Shown here piece by piece: positions 17,556 through 26,675 of a stretch of 64,000 nucleotides of DNA. The translations under genes were made by a program, and so were the position numbers. Source of the stretch: Pontibacter sp. Tf4 (lineage in GTDB: Bacteria > Bacteroidota > Bacteroidia > Cytophagales > Hymenobacteraceae); assembly GCF_014212495.1 (NCBI RefSeq), contig NZ_JACKZC010000001.1, forward strand, positions 606,351 to 670,350. The letters run 5' to 3'. The notes under the pieces are model-generated. The model did not search any database, was not told the DNA's origin, and worked only from the letters and a program-made list of their open reading frames with translations. The first letter of the stretch is position 1; each line of letters starts with the position of its first letter.

Positions 17556-20063
17556 CTAAAAATCTTCTTCTGAATCACCTCCGTTTTCGTTGTTCTGGCG
17601 GCGGTTGCGCTGGGTGTCGTTGTCGCTGTTGAGGCGGTAGGTAAAGCCCAGGTAAACGATGCGGCTCTGGCGGCGGTTCTCACTCTCTGTCCGGAACGTA
17701 TCGCCATAGCTCAGGAAATTGAACTGACGGGTATTGAACAGGTCTGAAACACGGAGCGTAATGGTACCATTTTTCTTCAGTACATCTTTTTTAACCCCCA
17801 GGTCGGCGCTGAACATTTGCTCCATGCGGCCCTGTATGTCGGCCATAGGCGAGCGGTAAGAGGCCGAAAGCTGAATGTCCATGTCTTTCCAGACGGTCAT
17901 GGAGGAGTTTAATTTGGAATTCCAGCTGACACGGCTACTGCTGAGTTCGGTATCGTTCTGGGTGGTATTTACTTCTGTCTGGAAACCGGACCAGCTGGCA
18001 TTCAGGCGCCACCACGAGGTAACCGGGTAGTTTACACCGAGCTCAATACCGTAGGCTGTATTGCTGGCCAGGTTCAGGAACGTGATCCGGTTGGCAGGTA
18101 CTTCACGCTCAACTATATTTCCGTTTTCGTCTGTTTCTGTAATGGTAATAGTAGTAGCCGTCCTGAAACGCTCTATCTCGTCGGTGGTGTGGCGGTAAAA
18201 AACAGTACCGTTAAACGAGGCATCGCCCATATAGCGCAGGTAGCCTAACTCCAGCGAGTTCACAAATTCGGGGCGCAGTGCCGGGTTGCCATACCGGACA
18301 TTGTAAATATCCGAGCGGTCCTCAAACGGGTTCAGGAAGCGGCTGCGCGGCCTGTTGATGCGGCGGCTATAGCTGAACTGCACTTTGTTGTTATCGTCGA
18401 AATCGTTAGTGATAAACAGTGTCGGGAACAGGCTGAAGTAGTTGTTATCGATCGGCTCATAGTTGGTGTCCGGGCTGTCGGCGCGCTGGTCTGCGGTGGT
18501 CAGGGTTTGCTCGGCGCGTAAGCCTATCTGGTAACTGATGCTTCTGAACTTGTTGTTATAGTTGGCATACACGGCATGTACCGTCTCGTCATACACAAAA
18601 TGGTTGCTCTGTTTAGGGTCCAATAACAGCTGGTCCGTGGTCCCGTTCTGCGAAAAAAACCTCGAATCTTCATCCAGGCGCTCAAAGGTGCTTCTGAAGC
18701 CGGCTTCGAGGTTGCTGTTCTCTGAGAGGGGATGCATGTAGTCTGCATTGGCCACAAACTCATAGTTGCCGTCGTCTACAAGAGAGCGCTGCAGTTCCGG
18801 AATGCCACTGTTCAGTTGGCTGAACTCCCTGTAGTTGCTTATTTCGTCGTCTACGTTGGTATTGTATACAATATCGGCTGTCAGTTCCTGTCCTTTTTTT
18901 GTAAAGGTCTGGCGGTAGCCCAATGTCAGGTCCAGTGCTTTTTCGTCTTCCAGGTCGTCGGTGTAGCGCAGGCGTACGTCACGCAGGTCGCGGTTCTCGT
19001 CCAGGAACGTGTAGCGGTTATACGAATCGCCTTCGTCCTGCCCGAAACGGTAAAGCGCCGACGCCGAAACGGTGATCTTAGGTGTTACAAAATAATCGGC
19101 GCCTAACCGGAAATTGTGTGATATATCGGTGCTGTTGCGCTCGCCATACTGCTGGCGGTAACTCGTACTATCCAGGCGGCCCTGTTCATCTAAATGGAAA
19201 TTGGTAGTAAAGCTTTCGTTCTCGCCGGGGCGGGTGCGCTGCCTGTAATCATAGCCCCCGTTCAAAGACCATTTAAAGTAGCGGTAGTTCAGGTTGAGTG
19301 AGGTGTTATAGTTGTCGTACGTGCCGGCCGTAACCGATGCCGAGCCATGGAAGCCCGGCTTATTCTCTTTCTTCATTACCAGGTTGATGATGCCTGAGGT
19401 GCCCTCCGGGTTGTATTTGGAGGATGGGTTGGTAATGAGTTCAATGCTTTCGATCAGGTTGGCCGGTATCTGGTCCAGTGTCAGGTTCGAGAGGGCGGAG
19501 CGTTTCCCGTCTATCAGGATGGTGACGTTCTCGCTGCCGCGCATGCTTACATTGCCGTCAATATCCACATTTACAGAGGGCAGGTTCTGCATTACTTCGG
19601 CTACCGAGCCGCTTTGTGCTGCAATGTCCTTGCTCACGTTCACTACTTTTTTGTCGAGGTCGTACTGCACCAGCTCCCGTTCCGTCACGATCTGCACTTC
19701 GCTGAGTTGTGTAGCAGCAGGCTTCAGCGAGATGTTGCCCAGCGCCACCGTAGGGGAAGTAGCTGTAACCGTAATGTTGGGAACATATTTGGTAGGGTAG
19801 CCTACCATGGAAACCCGGAGCATGAAACGACCTGTTGGCACGCGTTCCATTAAAAATTTGCCTTCTATATCAGAAGTGGCGCCGGTTACCAGGCTGGAGT
19901 CGGTGGCAGTAAGCAGCACTACATTGGCAAAACCAACCGGCGCTTTGGAGGTGGCATCAATCAGGGTACCCGAAATACGCCCGGAAGTAGAAGTTTGAGC
20001 CGACAAGACTGCCGGGAAGATCAGGAGGAGAAGGATAACTATAGCTCTGTAATAATCTGTCAT
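17556..20063 (-). CDS. TonB-dependent-receptor-like outer membrane beta-barrel protein
   Basis: The 835-residue product has a signal peptide (TDYYRAIVILLLLIFPAV, cut after LSA), an N-terminal carboxypeptidase-regulatory-like domain (GRISGTLIDATSKAPVGFANV, about 27-110), and a plug region (VAEVMQNLPSVNVDIDGNVS, then ILIDGKRS and GIINLVMKKE). The remainder is an OMP_b-brl_3 barrel. It lacks the SusC-type C-terminus. Such receptors may take up peptides, siderophores or glycans; nothing here fixes the ligand. The ATG at 20063 is chosen because the preceding 41 codons read through non-coding sequence. It is a single gene with C-run/G-run hairpins on both sides. Confidence 0.9.
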   Translation of the reverse strand: MTDYYRAIVILLLLIFPAVLSAQTSTSGRISGTLIDATSKAPVGFANVVLLTATDSSLVTGATSDIEGKFLMERVPTGRFMLRVSMVGYPTKYVPNITVTATSPTVALGNISLKPAATQLSEVQIVTERELVQYDLDKKVVNVSKDIAAQSGSVAEVMQNLPSVNVDIDGNVSMRGSENVTILIDGKRSALSNLTLDQIPANLIESIELITNPSSKYNPEGTSGIINLVMKKENKPGFHGSASVTAGTYDNYNTSLNLNYRYFKWSLNGGYDYRQRTRPGENESFTTNFHLDEQGRLDSTSYRQQYGERNSTDISHNFRLGADYFVTPKITVSASALYRFGQDEGDSYNRYTFLDENRDLRDVRLRYTDDLEDEKALDLTLGYRQTFTKKGQELTADIVYNTNVDDEISNYREFSQLNSGIPELQRSLVDDGNYEFVANADYMHPLSENSNLEAGFRSTFERLDEDSRFFSQNGTTDQLLLDPKQSNHFVYDETVHAVYANYNNKFRSISYQIGLRAEQTLTTADQRADSPDTNYEPIDNNYFSLFPTLFITNDFDDNNKVQFSYSRRINRPRSRFLNPFEDRSDIYNVRYGNPALRPEFVNSLELGYLRYMGDASFNGTVFYRHTTDEIERFRTATTITITETDENGNIVEREVPANRITFLNLASNTAYGIELGVNYPVTSWWRLNASWSGFQTEVNTTQNDTELSSSRVSWNSKLNSSMTVWKDMDIQLSASYRSPMADIQGRMEQMFSADLGVKKDVLKKNGTITLRVSDLFNTRQFNFLSYGDTFRTESENRRQSRIVYLGFTYRLNSDNDTQRNRRQNNENGGDSEEDF

Positions 20064-20256
20064 TATACTGGTCAATGTCAATTCGTTACAAATTTTAACG
20101 TGCCCACGGGTGAGAAAGTGTTCGGTCAGGGCACAAAGGTTCGGGAACAAGCTGGCTGGCCTGCCACAGGATTGAGACTGCAGCAACGTCGCCCTTGTAG
20201 GACAAACAAAAAGCCGGTTGGTTTAAAAATTTTCTGAAAAAAGAAGGAGAGGGTAG

Positions 20257-20302
20257 AAAATAAAACAGCAGCGCCGGCTATAGTTGCCAGCGCTGCTGCG
20301 TT
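20257..20302 (-). terminator. Terminator of the SpoU methyltransferase gene
   Basis: On the minus strand CAGCAGCGC pairs with GCGCTGCTG and is followed by TTTTATTTTC. The loop contains an AACTATAGCC copy of the window's palindrome. Confidence 0.75.
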
Positions 20303-20332
20303 TGGAAATGGTTGAGCTATAGTTGGGTACGG

Positions 20333-20860
20333 CTATAGTTGCTTGCTCAGGAAATCCCAGACCACTACGCCGGTAGCAACCGAAATATTAAGCGAATGCT
20401 TGGTGCCGAACTGCGGAATCTCCAACACAAAATCAGAATTGTTGATCACTTCCTGCTCCACACCAAATACTTCGTTGCCCAGCACAAGCGCATAATGCTG
20501 GCTTGGTACCGGGTTAAACTCATTCAGCTTTAAACTGTTTTCTGCCTGCTCCACCGAGCCAATCTTATAGTTCTGTTCTTTCAATTTCTTTACCAGTTCC
20601 AGTGTATCCGGCACATGCTCCCATTCCACTGACTCTGTTGCGCCCAAGGCGGTTTTTTCGATATCGCGGTGGGGTGGAGTGCCGGTAATGCCGCAGAGGT
20701 AGATTCTCTCCACCATAAAAGCATCGGCCGTCCTGAACACAGAACCCACATTATTCAGGCTCCGAACATTGTCCAGCACCAAAACTAACGGTATTTTTTT
20801 CTTATTTTTGAATTCTTCAACCGACTCGCGGTTAAGTTCATCCATCGAAAGTTTGCGCAT
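20333..20860 (-). CDS. SpoU/TrmH-family RNA 2'-O-methyltransferase
   Basis: The 175-residue product has the trefoil-knot SPOUT motifs: motif 1 in LDNVRSLNNVGSVFRTADAF (the catalytic Asn-Arg pair), motif 2 in YALVLGNEVFGVEQEVI and motif 3 in PQFGTKHSLNISVATGVVVW. It lacks the N-terminal substrate-binding domain of RlmB, so it is closer to the short TrmH/TrmL group. The methylated nucleotide (tRNA or rRNA) is not predictable. The C-terminus is Gln-Leu with a TAG stop supplied by a CTATAG palindrome. Confidence 0.9.
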   Translation of the reverse strand: MRKLSMDELNRESVEEFKNKKKIPLVLVLDNVRSLNNVGSVFRTADAFMVERIYLCGITGTPPHRDIEKTALGATESVEWEHVPDTLELVKKLKEQNYKIGSVEQAENSLKLNEFNPVPSQHYALVLGNEVFGVEQEVINNSDFVLEIPQFGTKHSLNISVATGVVVWDFLSKQL

Positions 20861-20989
20861 TTTTGAAAGATATCAGACGCCAGACACAAGATGTCAGACT
20901 TTGCTTTGTTAGCGTTGCTGCAAAGGTCAGGCTGTTTGAGATAAAATCAAACTATAGTTAAGTGGTTGGTTGTTGAAGAAAGTATAAAT

Positions 20990-21016
20990 CCCCTCCTGGG
21001 AGGGGTTAGGGGTGGG
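20990..21016. repeat. C-run/G-run hairpin repeat, copy 4 (G-quadruplex-like)
   Basis: CCCCTC and GAGGGG form a hairpin. GGGAGGGGTTAGGGGTGGG at 20998-21016 has four G-runs with loops of one to three bases. It lies upstream of mutS. Confidence 0.7.
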
Positions 21017-21064
21017 TTAACCCATTCATAATTCTTAATTCAGAATTCATAATTAAACTATAGT

Positions 21065-23689
21065 ATGAAAGGAGAAGGCACAGTAACCCCTTTGATGAAA
21101 CAGTACAACGCTATTAAAGCGAAGCATCCGGGGGCATTGCTGCTATTCAGGGTAGGCGATTTTTACGAGACCTTTGGCGAAGATGCCATTAAGGCCAGTA
21201 AGATACTGGATATAGTTTTAACCAAGCGCGGTGCCGGTTCTACTTCCGAAACAGCACTGGCCGGTTTCCCGCATCACTCCCTGGATACCTACCTGCCAAA
21301 ACTGGTGCGTGCCGGAGAACGTGTGGCCATTTGCGACCAGCTCGAAGACCCCAAATCGGTAAAAGGCATTGTAAAGCGTGGCGTAACCGAACTGGTAACA
21401 CCGGGCGTGTCGTTTAACGACCAGGTGCTGGAGCGCCGAAGCAACAACTATCTGGCAGCTGTGCATTTTGGCAAAACTGAAACAGGCGTTTCTTTCCTGG
21501 ATGTATCTACCGGTGAGTTTATTACGGCGCAGGGCGACCGCAACTATATTGGTAAGCTGCTGCAAAGTTTTTCTCCTTCGGAAGTGCTGTTTTGCAAACG
21601 CGAAAAAGAAACGTTTACCGAGCGCTATGGCCCTGACTTCAGATACTATGCTCTGGAAGAGTGGGTATTTAACTATGACTTCGCTTATGAATCGCTGACC
21701 CGACAGTTCAGTACCAAATCGCTGAAAGGTTTCGGTATTGAAGGCATGGTGGAAGGCATTATTTCTGCCGGCGCAATTCTGCATTACTTAGCCGAAACGC
21801 AGCACAAAGAGATCAGCCATATTGCCACCATCTCGCGGCTGGAAGAGGATAAGTATGTGTGGCTGGATAGATTTACCGTGCGTAACCTGGAACTGGTATT
21901 TCCGCAACACCAGGAAGGCGTGCCGCTGATACAGGTACTCGACCATACGGTAACGCCAATGGGTGCCCGCCTGCTGAAAAAATGGGTTGTGTTGCCGCTG
22001 AAAGATGTGGCCCAGATAAAACGACGCCTGGATACCGTAGAGGCCCTGACTCAACACCGCGAATTGCTGACAGAACTAACTACGCACCTGAAGCAGATTA
22101 ACGACCTGGAACGCCTGATCTCGAAAGTAGCCGTTCGTCGGGTAAACCCACGGGAACTGGTACAACTGGCAAAAGCCCTGGATGCTATAGTTCCGATACA
22201 AACGGCTTTGGCCTTGAGCAACATTCCGGCCCTGCAAAAACTGGCAGCTCAGCTTACACCTTGCGATGGCCTGCGCGAAGAGATCAAGAACATCCTGAAG
22301 CCCGAGCCTCCGATGCTCACCAATCAGGGCAACATGATCAACGATGGGATCAATGCGGAGTTGGATGAACTGCGTGCAATTGCTTTTTCGGGCAAGGATT
22401 ACCTGGCGCAACTACAGCAGCGCGAAGTGAAGAACACAGGCATCAGCTCACTTAAAATAGCCTACAACAAGGTGTTCGGCTATTACCTGGAGGTTAGCAA
22501 CGCACATAAAGACAAAGTGCCCGTCACCTGGATACGCAAACAGACGCTGGTAAACGCCGAGCGCTACATTACCGAAGAGCTGAAGACCTACGAAGAGAAG
22601 ATCCTGAATGCCGAAGACCGTATCTATAGTATAGAGTTTGGCCTGTTTAACGAACTGGTGCTGCACGCCCTGGATTACGTGGCGCAGGTGCAGCAAAATG
22701 CGAAAGTGGTCGGTGTGATTGACTGCCTGAGCTCTTTTGCAACTATAGCCCTTGCCAACAACTATACCAAGCCGGAAGTAAGCGACAGTCACGTGCTCGA
22801 CATCAAAAAAGGCCGCCACCCAGTTATTGAAAAGCAATTGCCTTTAGGCGAAAGCTACGTGCCAAACGATATTTTTCTCGACAATGAACAGCAGCAGGTG
22901 ATCATTATTACGGGTCCGAACATGGCCGGTAAAAGTGCCCTGCTCCGCCAGACTGCACTTATAGTTTTGATGGCCCAGATCGGTTGCTTTGTACCTGCAG
23001 AGGCCGCCAGCATTGGCATCATCGATAAGATCTTTACCCGCGTAGGCGCTTCCGATAACTTGTCGAAAGGCGAGTCTACGTTTATGGTGGAGATGACCGA
23101 GACTGCCAGCATTCTGAATAATTTGTCGGACAGAAGCCTGGTGCTGATGGATGAGATTGGCCGCGGAACGAGTACTTATGATGGTATTTCCATTGCCTGG
23201 GCTATAGTTGAGCATTTGCATAATCATCCGAAGTTTAAAGCCAAAACGCTTTTTGCCACGCACTACCACGAACTGAACCAACTTGCCGAAGAATTGCCGC
23301 GCGTGAAGAACTATAACGTGTCGGTGCGCGAGGCAGGCGGCAAAATTCTGTTTATGCGCAAGCTGGTAGAAGGTGGTAGCGAGCACAGCTTTGGTATACA
23401 TGTGGCCCAAATGGCTGGTATGCCAAACAGCGTAGTATTACGTGCCGATGAGATCATGCATCATCTGGAGAAAGAGAAAGTGGCAGAGCACTCGCCGCAG
23501 CAGAAAATGAAATCGGCTCCTAAAAATAATTTCCAGCTAAGTATGTTTGAGCCTGCCGATCAGCAACTGGTGCGCGCAAAAGAACTGCTGGAGCAGCTTG
23601 ATATAAACACCATTACCCCGGTAGAAGCCCTTTTAAAACTGAACGAGTTGAAAGGTCTGCTGAAAGAAAAGAGTGAACCGGCCCGCTAA
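21065..23689 (+). CDS. mutS: DNA mismatch repair protein MutS
   Basis: The 874-residue product is a full-length MutS. It has the mismatch-reading motif GDFYETFGEDA near residues 32-42, a connector and lever region, and Walker A ITGPNMAGKSALLRQ near 615. The Walker B/signature LMDEIGRGTSTYDG is near 693, with FATHYHELNQLAEE after it and a helix-turn-helix and C-terminal tail at the end. It recognises mismatches and recruits MutL. The ATG lies directly after an ACTATAGT palindrome. The next gene starts 9 bp after its stop, so the pair probably forms an operon. Confidence 0.98.
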   Translation: MKGEGTVTPLMKQYNAIKAKHPGALLLFRVGDFYETFGEDAIKASKILDIVLTKRGAGSTSETALAGFPHHSLDTYLPKLVRAGERVAICDQLEDPKSVKGIVKRGVTELVTPGVSFNDQVLERRSNNYLAAVHFGKTETGVSFLDVSTGEFITAQGDRNYIGKLLQSFSPSEVLFCKREKETFTERYGPDFRYYALEEWVFNYDFAYESLTRQFSTKSLKGFGIEGMVEGIISAGAILHYLAETQHKEISHIATISRLEEDKYVWLDRFTVRNLELVFPQHQEGVPLIQVLDHTVTPMGARLLKKWVVLPLKDVAQIKRRLDTVEALTQHRELLTELTTHLKQINDLERLISKVAVRRVNPRELVQLAKALDAIVPIQTALALSNIPALQKLAAQLTPCDGLREEIKNILKPEPPMLTNQGNMINDGINAELDELRAIAFSGKDYLAQLQQREVKNTGISSLKIAYNKVFGYYLEVSNAHKDKVPVTWIRKQTLVNAERYITEELKTYEEKILNAEDRIYSIEFGLFNELVLHALDYVAQVQQNAKVVGVIDCLSSFATIALANNYTKPEVSDSHVLDIKKGRHPVIEKQLPLGESYVPNDIFLDNEQQQVIIITGPNMAGKSALLRQTALIVLMAQIGCFVPAEAASIGIIDKIFTRVGASDNLSKGESTFMVEMTETASILNNLSDRSLVLMDEIGRGTSTYDGISIAWAIVEHLHNHPKFKAKTLFATHYHELNQLAEELPRVKNYNVSVREAGGKILFMRKLVEGGSEHSFGIHVAQMAGMPNSVVLRADEIMHHLEKEKVAEHSPQQKMKSAPKNNFQLSMFEPADQQLVRAKELLEQLDINTITPVEALLKLNELKGLLKEKSEPAR

Positions 23690-23698
23690 CATAAAACC

Positions 23699-24193
23699 AT
23701 GCAGCAACCTACCTTACAAACTATAGCCGGAAAGAAATTAGTAGGGATGAGTACCGAAACGAAGTTGGCTACGCATAACCCGGCAACGCTCTGGCAACAA
23801 TTTATGCCCCGTCGTCACGAGGTTGGTGTTATAGTTGGCCCGGAACTATATTCGGTGCAGGTGTATGATGCAGGTTTTGTGAAGGGGGAATTCACAGCAA
23901 ATTCTGTTTTCCGGGATTGGGCTGCGGTAGAAGTAACAGATAGTACTGACTTACCGGATGGAATGGAACAGCTTAACGTTCCGGCGGGCTTGTATGCGGT
24001 TTTCCTTCACAAAGGGCCTGCAAGCGCGTTTCCGGCAACGGCAGGGTATATTTTCGGGGAATGGCTGCCCAACAGCAACTATACCCTCGACGACAGGCCG
24101 CATTTCGAAGTGATGGGTGCAAAATACCTTGGTCATGAGCATCCGGATTCGGAAGAAGAAGTATGGATTCCGGTAAAATTGCGGCTGGTTTAG
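23699..24193 (+). CDS. GyrI-like small-molecule-binding domain protein
   Basis: The 164-residue protein is a stand-alone GyrI-like/AraC effector-binding domain: KKLVGMSTETKLATHN, LWQQFMPRRHEV, YSVQVYD, VPAGLYAVFLHKGPASAFPATAGYIFGEWLP, then HFEVMGAKY and EEEVWIPVKL. These domains bind hydrophobic small molecules or proteins such as gyrase. There is no DNA-binding domain. It is very likely co-transcribed with mutS (9-bp gap), although no functional link is established. Confidence 0.85.
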   Translation: MQQPTLQTIAGKKLVGMSTETKLATHNPATLWQQFMPRRHEVGVIVGPELYSVQVYDAGFVKGEFTANSVFRDWAAVEVTDSTDLPDGMEQLNVPAGLYAVFLHKGPASAFPATAGYIFGEWLPNSNYTLDDRPHFEVMGAKYLGHEHPDSEEEVWIPVKLRLV

Positions 24194-24307
24194 GTTTAAA
24201 GCATGCAGCAGAAAGCCGAACTATCCAGAGACTGAAAATAATTTTAAAATTTTCTGCCTGAAAATCAGTTTGAAACGCTTAAATGAGAGATTTTTTTTAC
24301 GCAGGCT

Positions 24308-24338
24308 ATTGACAAGTGAATTTTTGTCTATATCTTTG
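24308..24338 (+). promoter_or_regulatory. Promoter of the tRNA genes
   Basis: ATTG (24308-24311), a 19-bp spacer and TATCTTTG (24331-24338) match the Bacteroidota consensus TTTG-N19-TAnnTTTG, with the same geometry as the rRNA promoter at 63709-63739. The tRNA-Gly begins about 50 bp downstream. Confidence 0.8.
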
Positions 24339-24389
24339 TATCACTAAATCGCTGGGACGGAAACGAAATGCGAAATAGTAAGACTAAAA

Positions 24390-24462
24390 GCGGGAGTAGC
24401 TCAGTTGGTAGAGCGCGACCTTGCCAAGGTCGAGGTCGCGAGTTCGAACCTCGTCTCCCGCT
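24390..24462 (+). tRNA. tRNA-Gly (GCC)
   Basis: This is a complete cloverleaf of 73 nt. The acceptor GCGGGAG pairs with CTCCCGC, the D-arm is AGCTCAGTTGGTAGAGC, the anticodon loop TTGCCAA carries GCC, and the T-arm contains GTTCGAACC. CCA is not encoded. Confidence 0.97.
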
Positions 24463-24477
24463 CAAAAAAGGCAGATA

Positions 24478-24510
24478 AAGACGTTGTGATAAACAACGTC
24501 TTTGTTTTTT
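24478..24510 (+). terminator. Terminator between the two tRNA genes
   Basis: AAAGACGTTG pairs with CAACGTCTTT around a short loop, followed by GTTTTTT. Confidence 0.88.
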
Positions 24511-24541
24511 AAAGTCACCTTCGGATGTCGTCCGGATGGCT

Positions 24542-24625
24542 GCCGGGATGGTGGAATTGGTAGACACGCAAGACTTAAAATCTTGTGGCCGCAAGGCCGT
24601 GCGGGTTCGATTCCCGCTCCTGGTA
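24542..24625 (+). tRNA. tRNA-Leu (UAA)
   Basis: This is a class II tRNA of 84 nt. The acceptor GCCGGGA pairs with TCCTGGT (two G-U pairs), the D-arm is GTGGAATTGGTAGACAC, and the anticodon stem CAAGA/TCTTG holds loop CTTAAAA with anticodon TAA. The long variable arm is TGGCCGCAAGGCCGT and the T-loop is GTTCGATTC. CCA is not encoded. Confidence 0.96.
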
Positions 24626-24640
24626 CTCTCTTAGTAAAGA

Positions 24641-24682
24641 GAACCCCTGTAATTCAATGAGTTGCAGGGGTTTTTGTTTTTT
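24641..24682 (+). terminator. Terminator after tRNA-Leu
   Basis: ACCCCTG and CAGGGGT arms are followed by TTTTGTTTTTT, 15 bp past the tRNA 3' end. Confidence 0.85.
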
Positions 24683-24866
24683 GCGGGGTGTATATGGGGT
24701 GTTTCATTGGCAATCAAAAGCATTCACCGGCAATTTTGCTCACCTGATAAGTGCCTTCTCCTGCATATCCAAACAGGTAAGGGGTAATCGAATTTTAGAC
24801 CTACCCCAATCTCCAATGATCTGAAAGTAGAAGTTTAAAGGACGTTTCCCTGCATCTGACAAGTCC

Positions 24867-26126
24867 CTAAAGTTTTGCTACTAACAAGTCTTCCAATCGG
24901 GTGGTGTAGCAAGGGGACAACTTTTCCCGCTTCAGTGTCCATGCGTTGGTAATACCCAATGCCGCTGCCTTAACCGTGCTTCGTCCGTAACGGGAATTTA
25001 GGCTGTCGAGTGCCTGCATTAGGTCTTTATGCTTGCCAGTATCAATTCCACTAAAAAGCCCTAATTGCAGGTTGTTTTCCGGTACGAAATCCGATACAAT
25101 TACTCCTACCTTTTTATAGCTAAACCCTTCCCTGTAAATGCTTCGCAAGGCCATGTTTGCATACTTAATTAAGTAAAGGTCACAGTTCGCTGGGTCTGGT
25201 AATTGGATGGTCTTGCTGTTATAATATTGGGGTGTATCGGCATATCGGTTGGTTGTGGCAAACACGGTAATAGCAGCAGCGCATGAGGCCTGCTGGCGTA
25301 GCTTATAAGCGCATTTAGACGCGTAAGTAGCCGTTGCTTCCAGTAAGCCATCCAACGTGGTTACAGGCGTTCCAAATGAACGGGATGTGCAGATATTTTG
25401 CTTTTGAGGCATTACCTCTTCCAGTTCCAGACACGGTTCCCCGCGTAACTCTCTTAACATGCGCAGGCCTACTACTGTCAGGTGCTTCTTTACCCATGCG
25501 TCCGGCTGTTGTGTAAACTCATATGCATTGTGGATGCCATACTTTTGCAGGAAATTAGTGTGCTGTCTGCCAATGCCCCATACATCACTGATTTCCGTTC
25601 GCTTCAAGGCCGCTTCTACATGAGCTGGTTCCTGTAACACCAACACACCTTTTGCTTTCGGGCTTTTTTTAGCAAGACGGTTCGCTATTTTTGCCAGCGT
25701 TTTGGTTTTCGCTATTCCTACGCTTATCGGTATTTTCGTCCATTGTAGCACCCTTTCCTTTATCTGCCACGCGTATGAGTGCAGGTCTTTTTTATAGAAA
25801 TGCCCAACATCTAGAAAACTCTCGTCGATGCTATATACTTCAATATGGGGTGTAAAAGTAGAGAGCGTTTGCATCACACGGTTGCTCATGTCCCCGTACA
25901 AGGTGTAGTTGCTGCTAAACACCTGTATATTATGCTGCTTAATTAACTCTTTCAACATAAAGTAAGGCGTTCCCATCTTAATACCTAATGCTTTCGCTTC
26001 CGCTGTCAGGGATATCACGCACCCATCATTATTACTTAACACTATAACGGGCAGGTGCCTGATTGATGGGTTAAAAGCGCGTTCACAAGACGCGTAGAAG
26101 CTGTTGCAGTCTACCAGTGCTATCAT
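24867..26126 (-). CDS. umuC: Y-family DNA polymerase, UmuC subunit
   Basis: The product of about 419 residues has the Y-family palm with ALVDCNSFYASCERAFNP at the start, YSIDESFLDV near 97-106 (catalytic Asp-Glu) and SVGIAKTKTLAKIANRLAKK. A helix-hairpin region (ISDVWGIGRQHTNFLQKYGI), a little-finger domain and the UmuC-specific C-terminus (MQALDSLNSRYGRSTVKAAALG) follow. It performs translesion synthesis with UmuD'. The start at 26126 overlaps the umuD stop as ATGA, a classic coupled arrangement. The CTATAG palindrome is missing throughout this gene. Confidence 0.96.
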   Translation of the reverse strand: MIALVDCNSFYASCERAFNPSIRHLPVIVLSNNDGCVISLTAEAKALGIKMGTPYFMLKELIKQHNIQVFSSNYTLYGDMSNRVMQTLSTFTPHIEVYSIDESFLDVGHFYKKDLHSYAWQIKERVLQWTKIPISVGIAKTKTLAKIANRLAKKSPKAKGVLVLQEPAHVEAALKRTEISDVWGIGRQHTNFLQKYGIHNAYEFTQQPDAWVKKHLTVVGLRMLRELRGEPCLELEEVMPQKQNICTSRSFGTPVTTLDGLLEATATYASKCAYKLRQQASCAAAITVFATTNRYADTPQYYNSKTIQLPDPANCDLYLIKYANMALRSIYREGFSYKKVGVIVSDFVPENNLQLGLFSGIDTGKHKDLMQALDSLNSRYGRSTVKAAALGITNAWTLKREKLSPCYTTRLEDLLVAKL

Positions 26127-26599
26127 GCCTGCCGTCTTCTGCAATCGTGAATAGAATACGTGACTACGCCATAAAATTCAAAATCCATCCCATCGAGCAA
26201 GGGAATGGGCTTATAGTCGGGGTTGGCCGGTTCCAGTATTAACTGGTTTCCTTTCTTTCGGAATGTCTTTACAGTAAATTCACCTTCCAACCAGCATATC
26301 ACATCAAACCCGTCTTTTACTTGTACTGAATAATCTACTATAAGTAAATCTTCATTTCGGATTAAGGCACCATTCATGGAGTTTCCGGTAGTCTTCAAAT
26401 AGTAGGTAGATGCAGGATTAGAAACCAGATGCTTGTTCAGGTCAATGGTTTCTTCGATGTAGTCAGTGGCAGGGGACGGAAAACCTGCTGCTATCTTGCT
26501 GCCGAACAAGGGCAAATCCAGTTCCGTTTGAATGTCAGGGAAATATGCTTTCCCAAACACACTCATGTCCCTGTTGCGCAATACTGTTTCCTTTAACAT
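26123..26599 (-). CDS. umuD: UmuD-like S24 peptidase
   Basis: The 158-residue product shows the Ala-Gly cleavage site in KIAAGFPSPA (about 37-46), the catalytic Ser in GNSMNGALI near 72 and the Lys in FTVKTFRKKG near 110, as in LexA/UmuD proteins. There is no DNA-binding domain. RecA-stimulated self-cleavage gives UmuD', the partner of UmuC. It is the first gene of the umuDC operon, with a dyad-rich promoter region upstream (26601-26675). Confidence 0.93.
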   Translation of the reverse strand: MLKETVLRNRDMSVFGKAYFPDIQTELDLPLFGSKIAAGFPSPATDYIEETIDLNKHLVSNPASTYYLKTTGNSMNGALIRNEDLLIVDYSVQVKDGFDVICWLEGEFTVKTFRKKGNQLILEPANPDYKPIPLLDGMDFEFYGVVTYSIHDCRRRQA

Positions 26600-26600
26600 T

Positions 26601-26675
26601 TGCTATCTATTTTAGTTGTTTGGATGCTAATATAGCAAATAGCTATTATGTAATACTAAATAAATTAGCATTTTT
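26601..26675 (-). promoter_or_regulatory. Dyad-rich promoter/operator region of umuDC
   Basis: An AT-rich stretch holds nested symmetry: TGCTAATATAGCA at 26625-26637 (5-bp arms, 3-bp spacer), AATAGCTATT centred near 26643, and outer arms ATGCTAAT (26624-26631) and ATTAGCAT (26664-26671). The location suggests a DNA-damage operator, but it does not match a LexA box I know, so the binding protein is unassigned. Confidence 0.5.
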
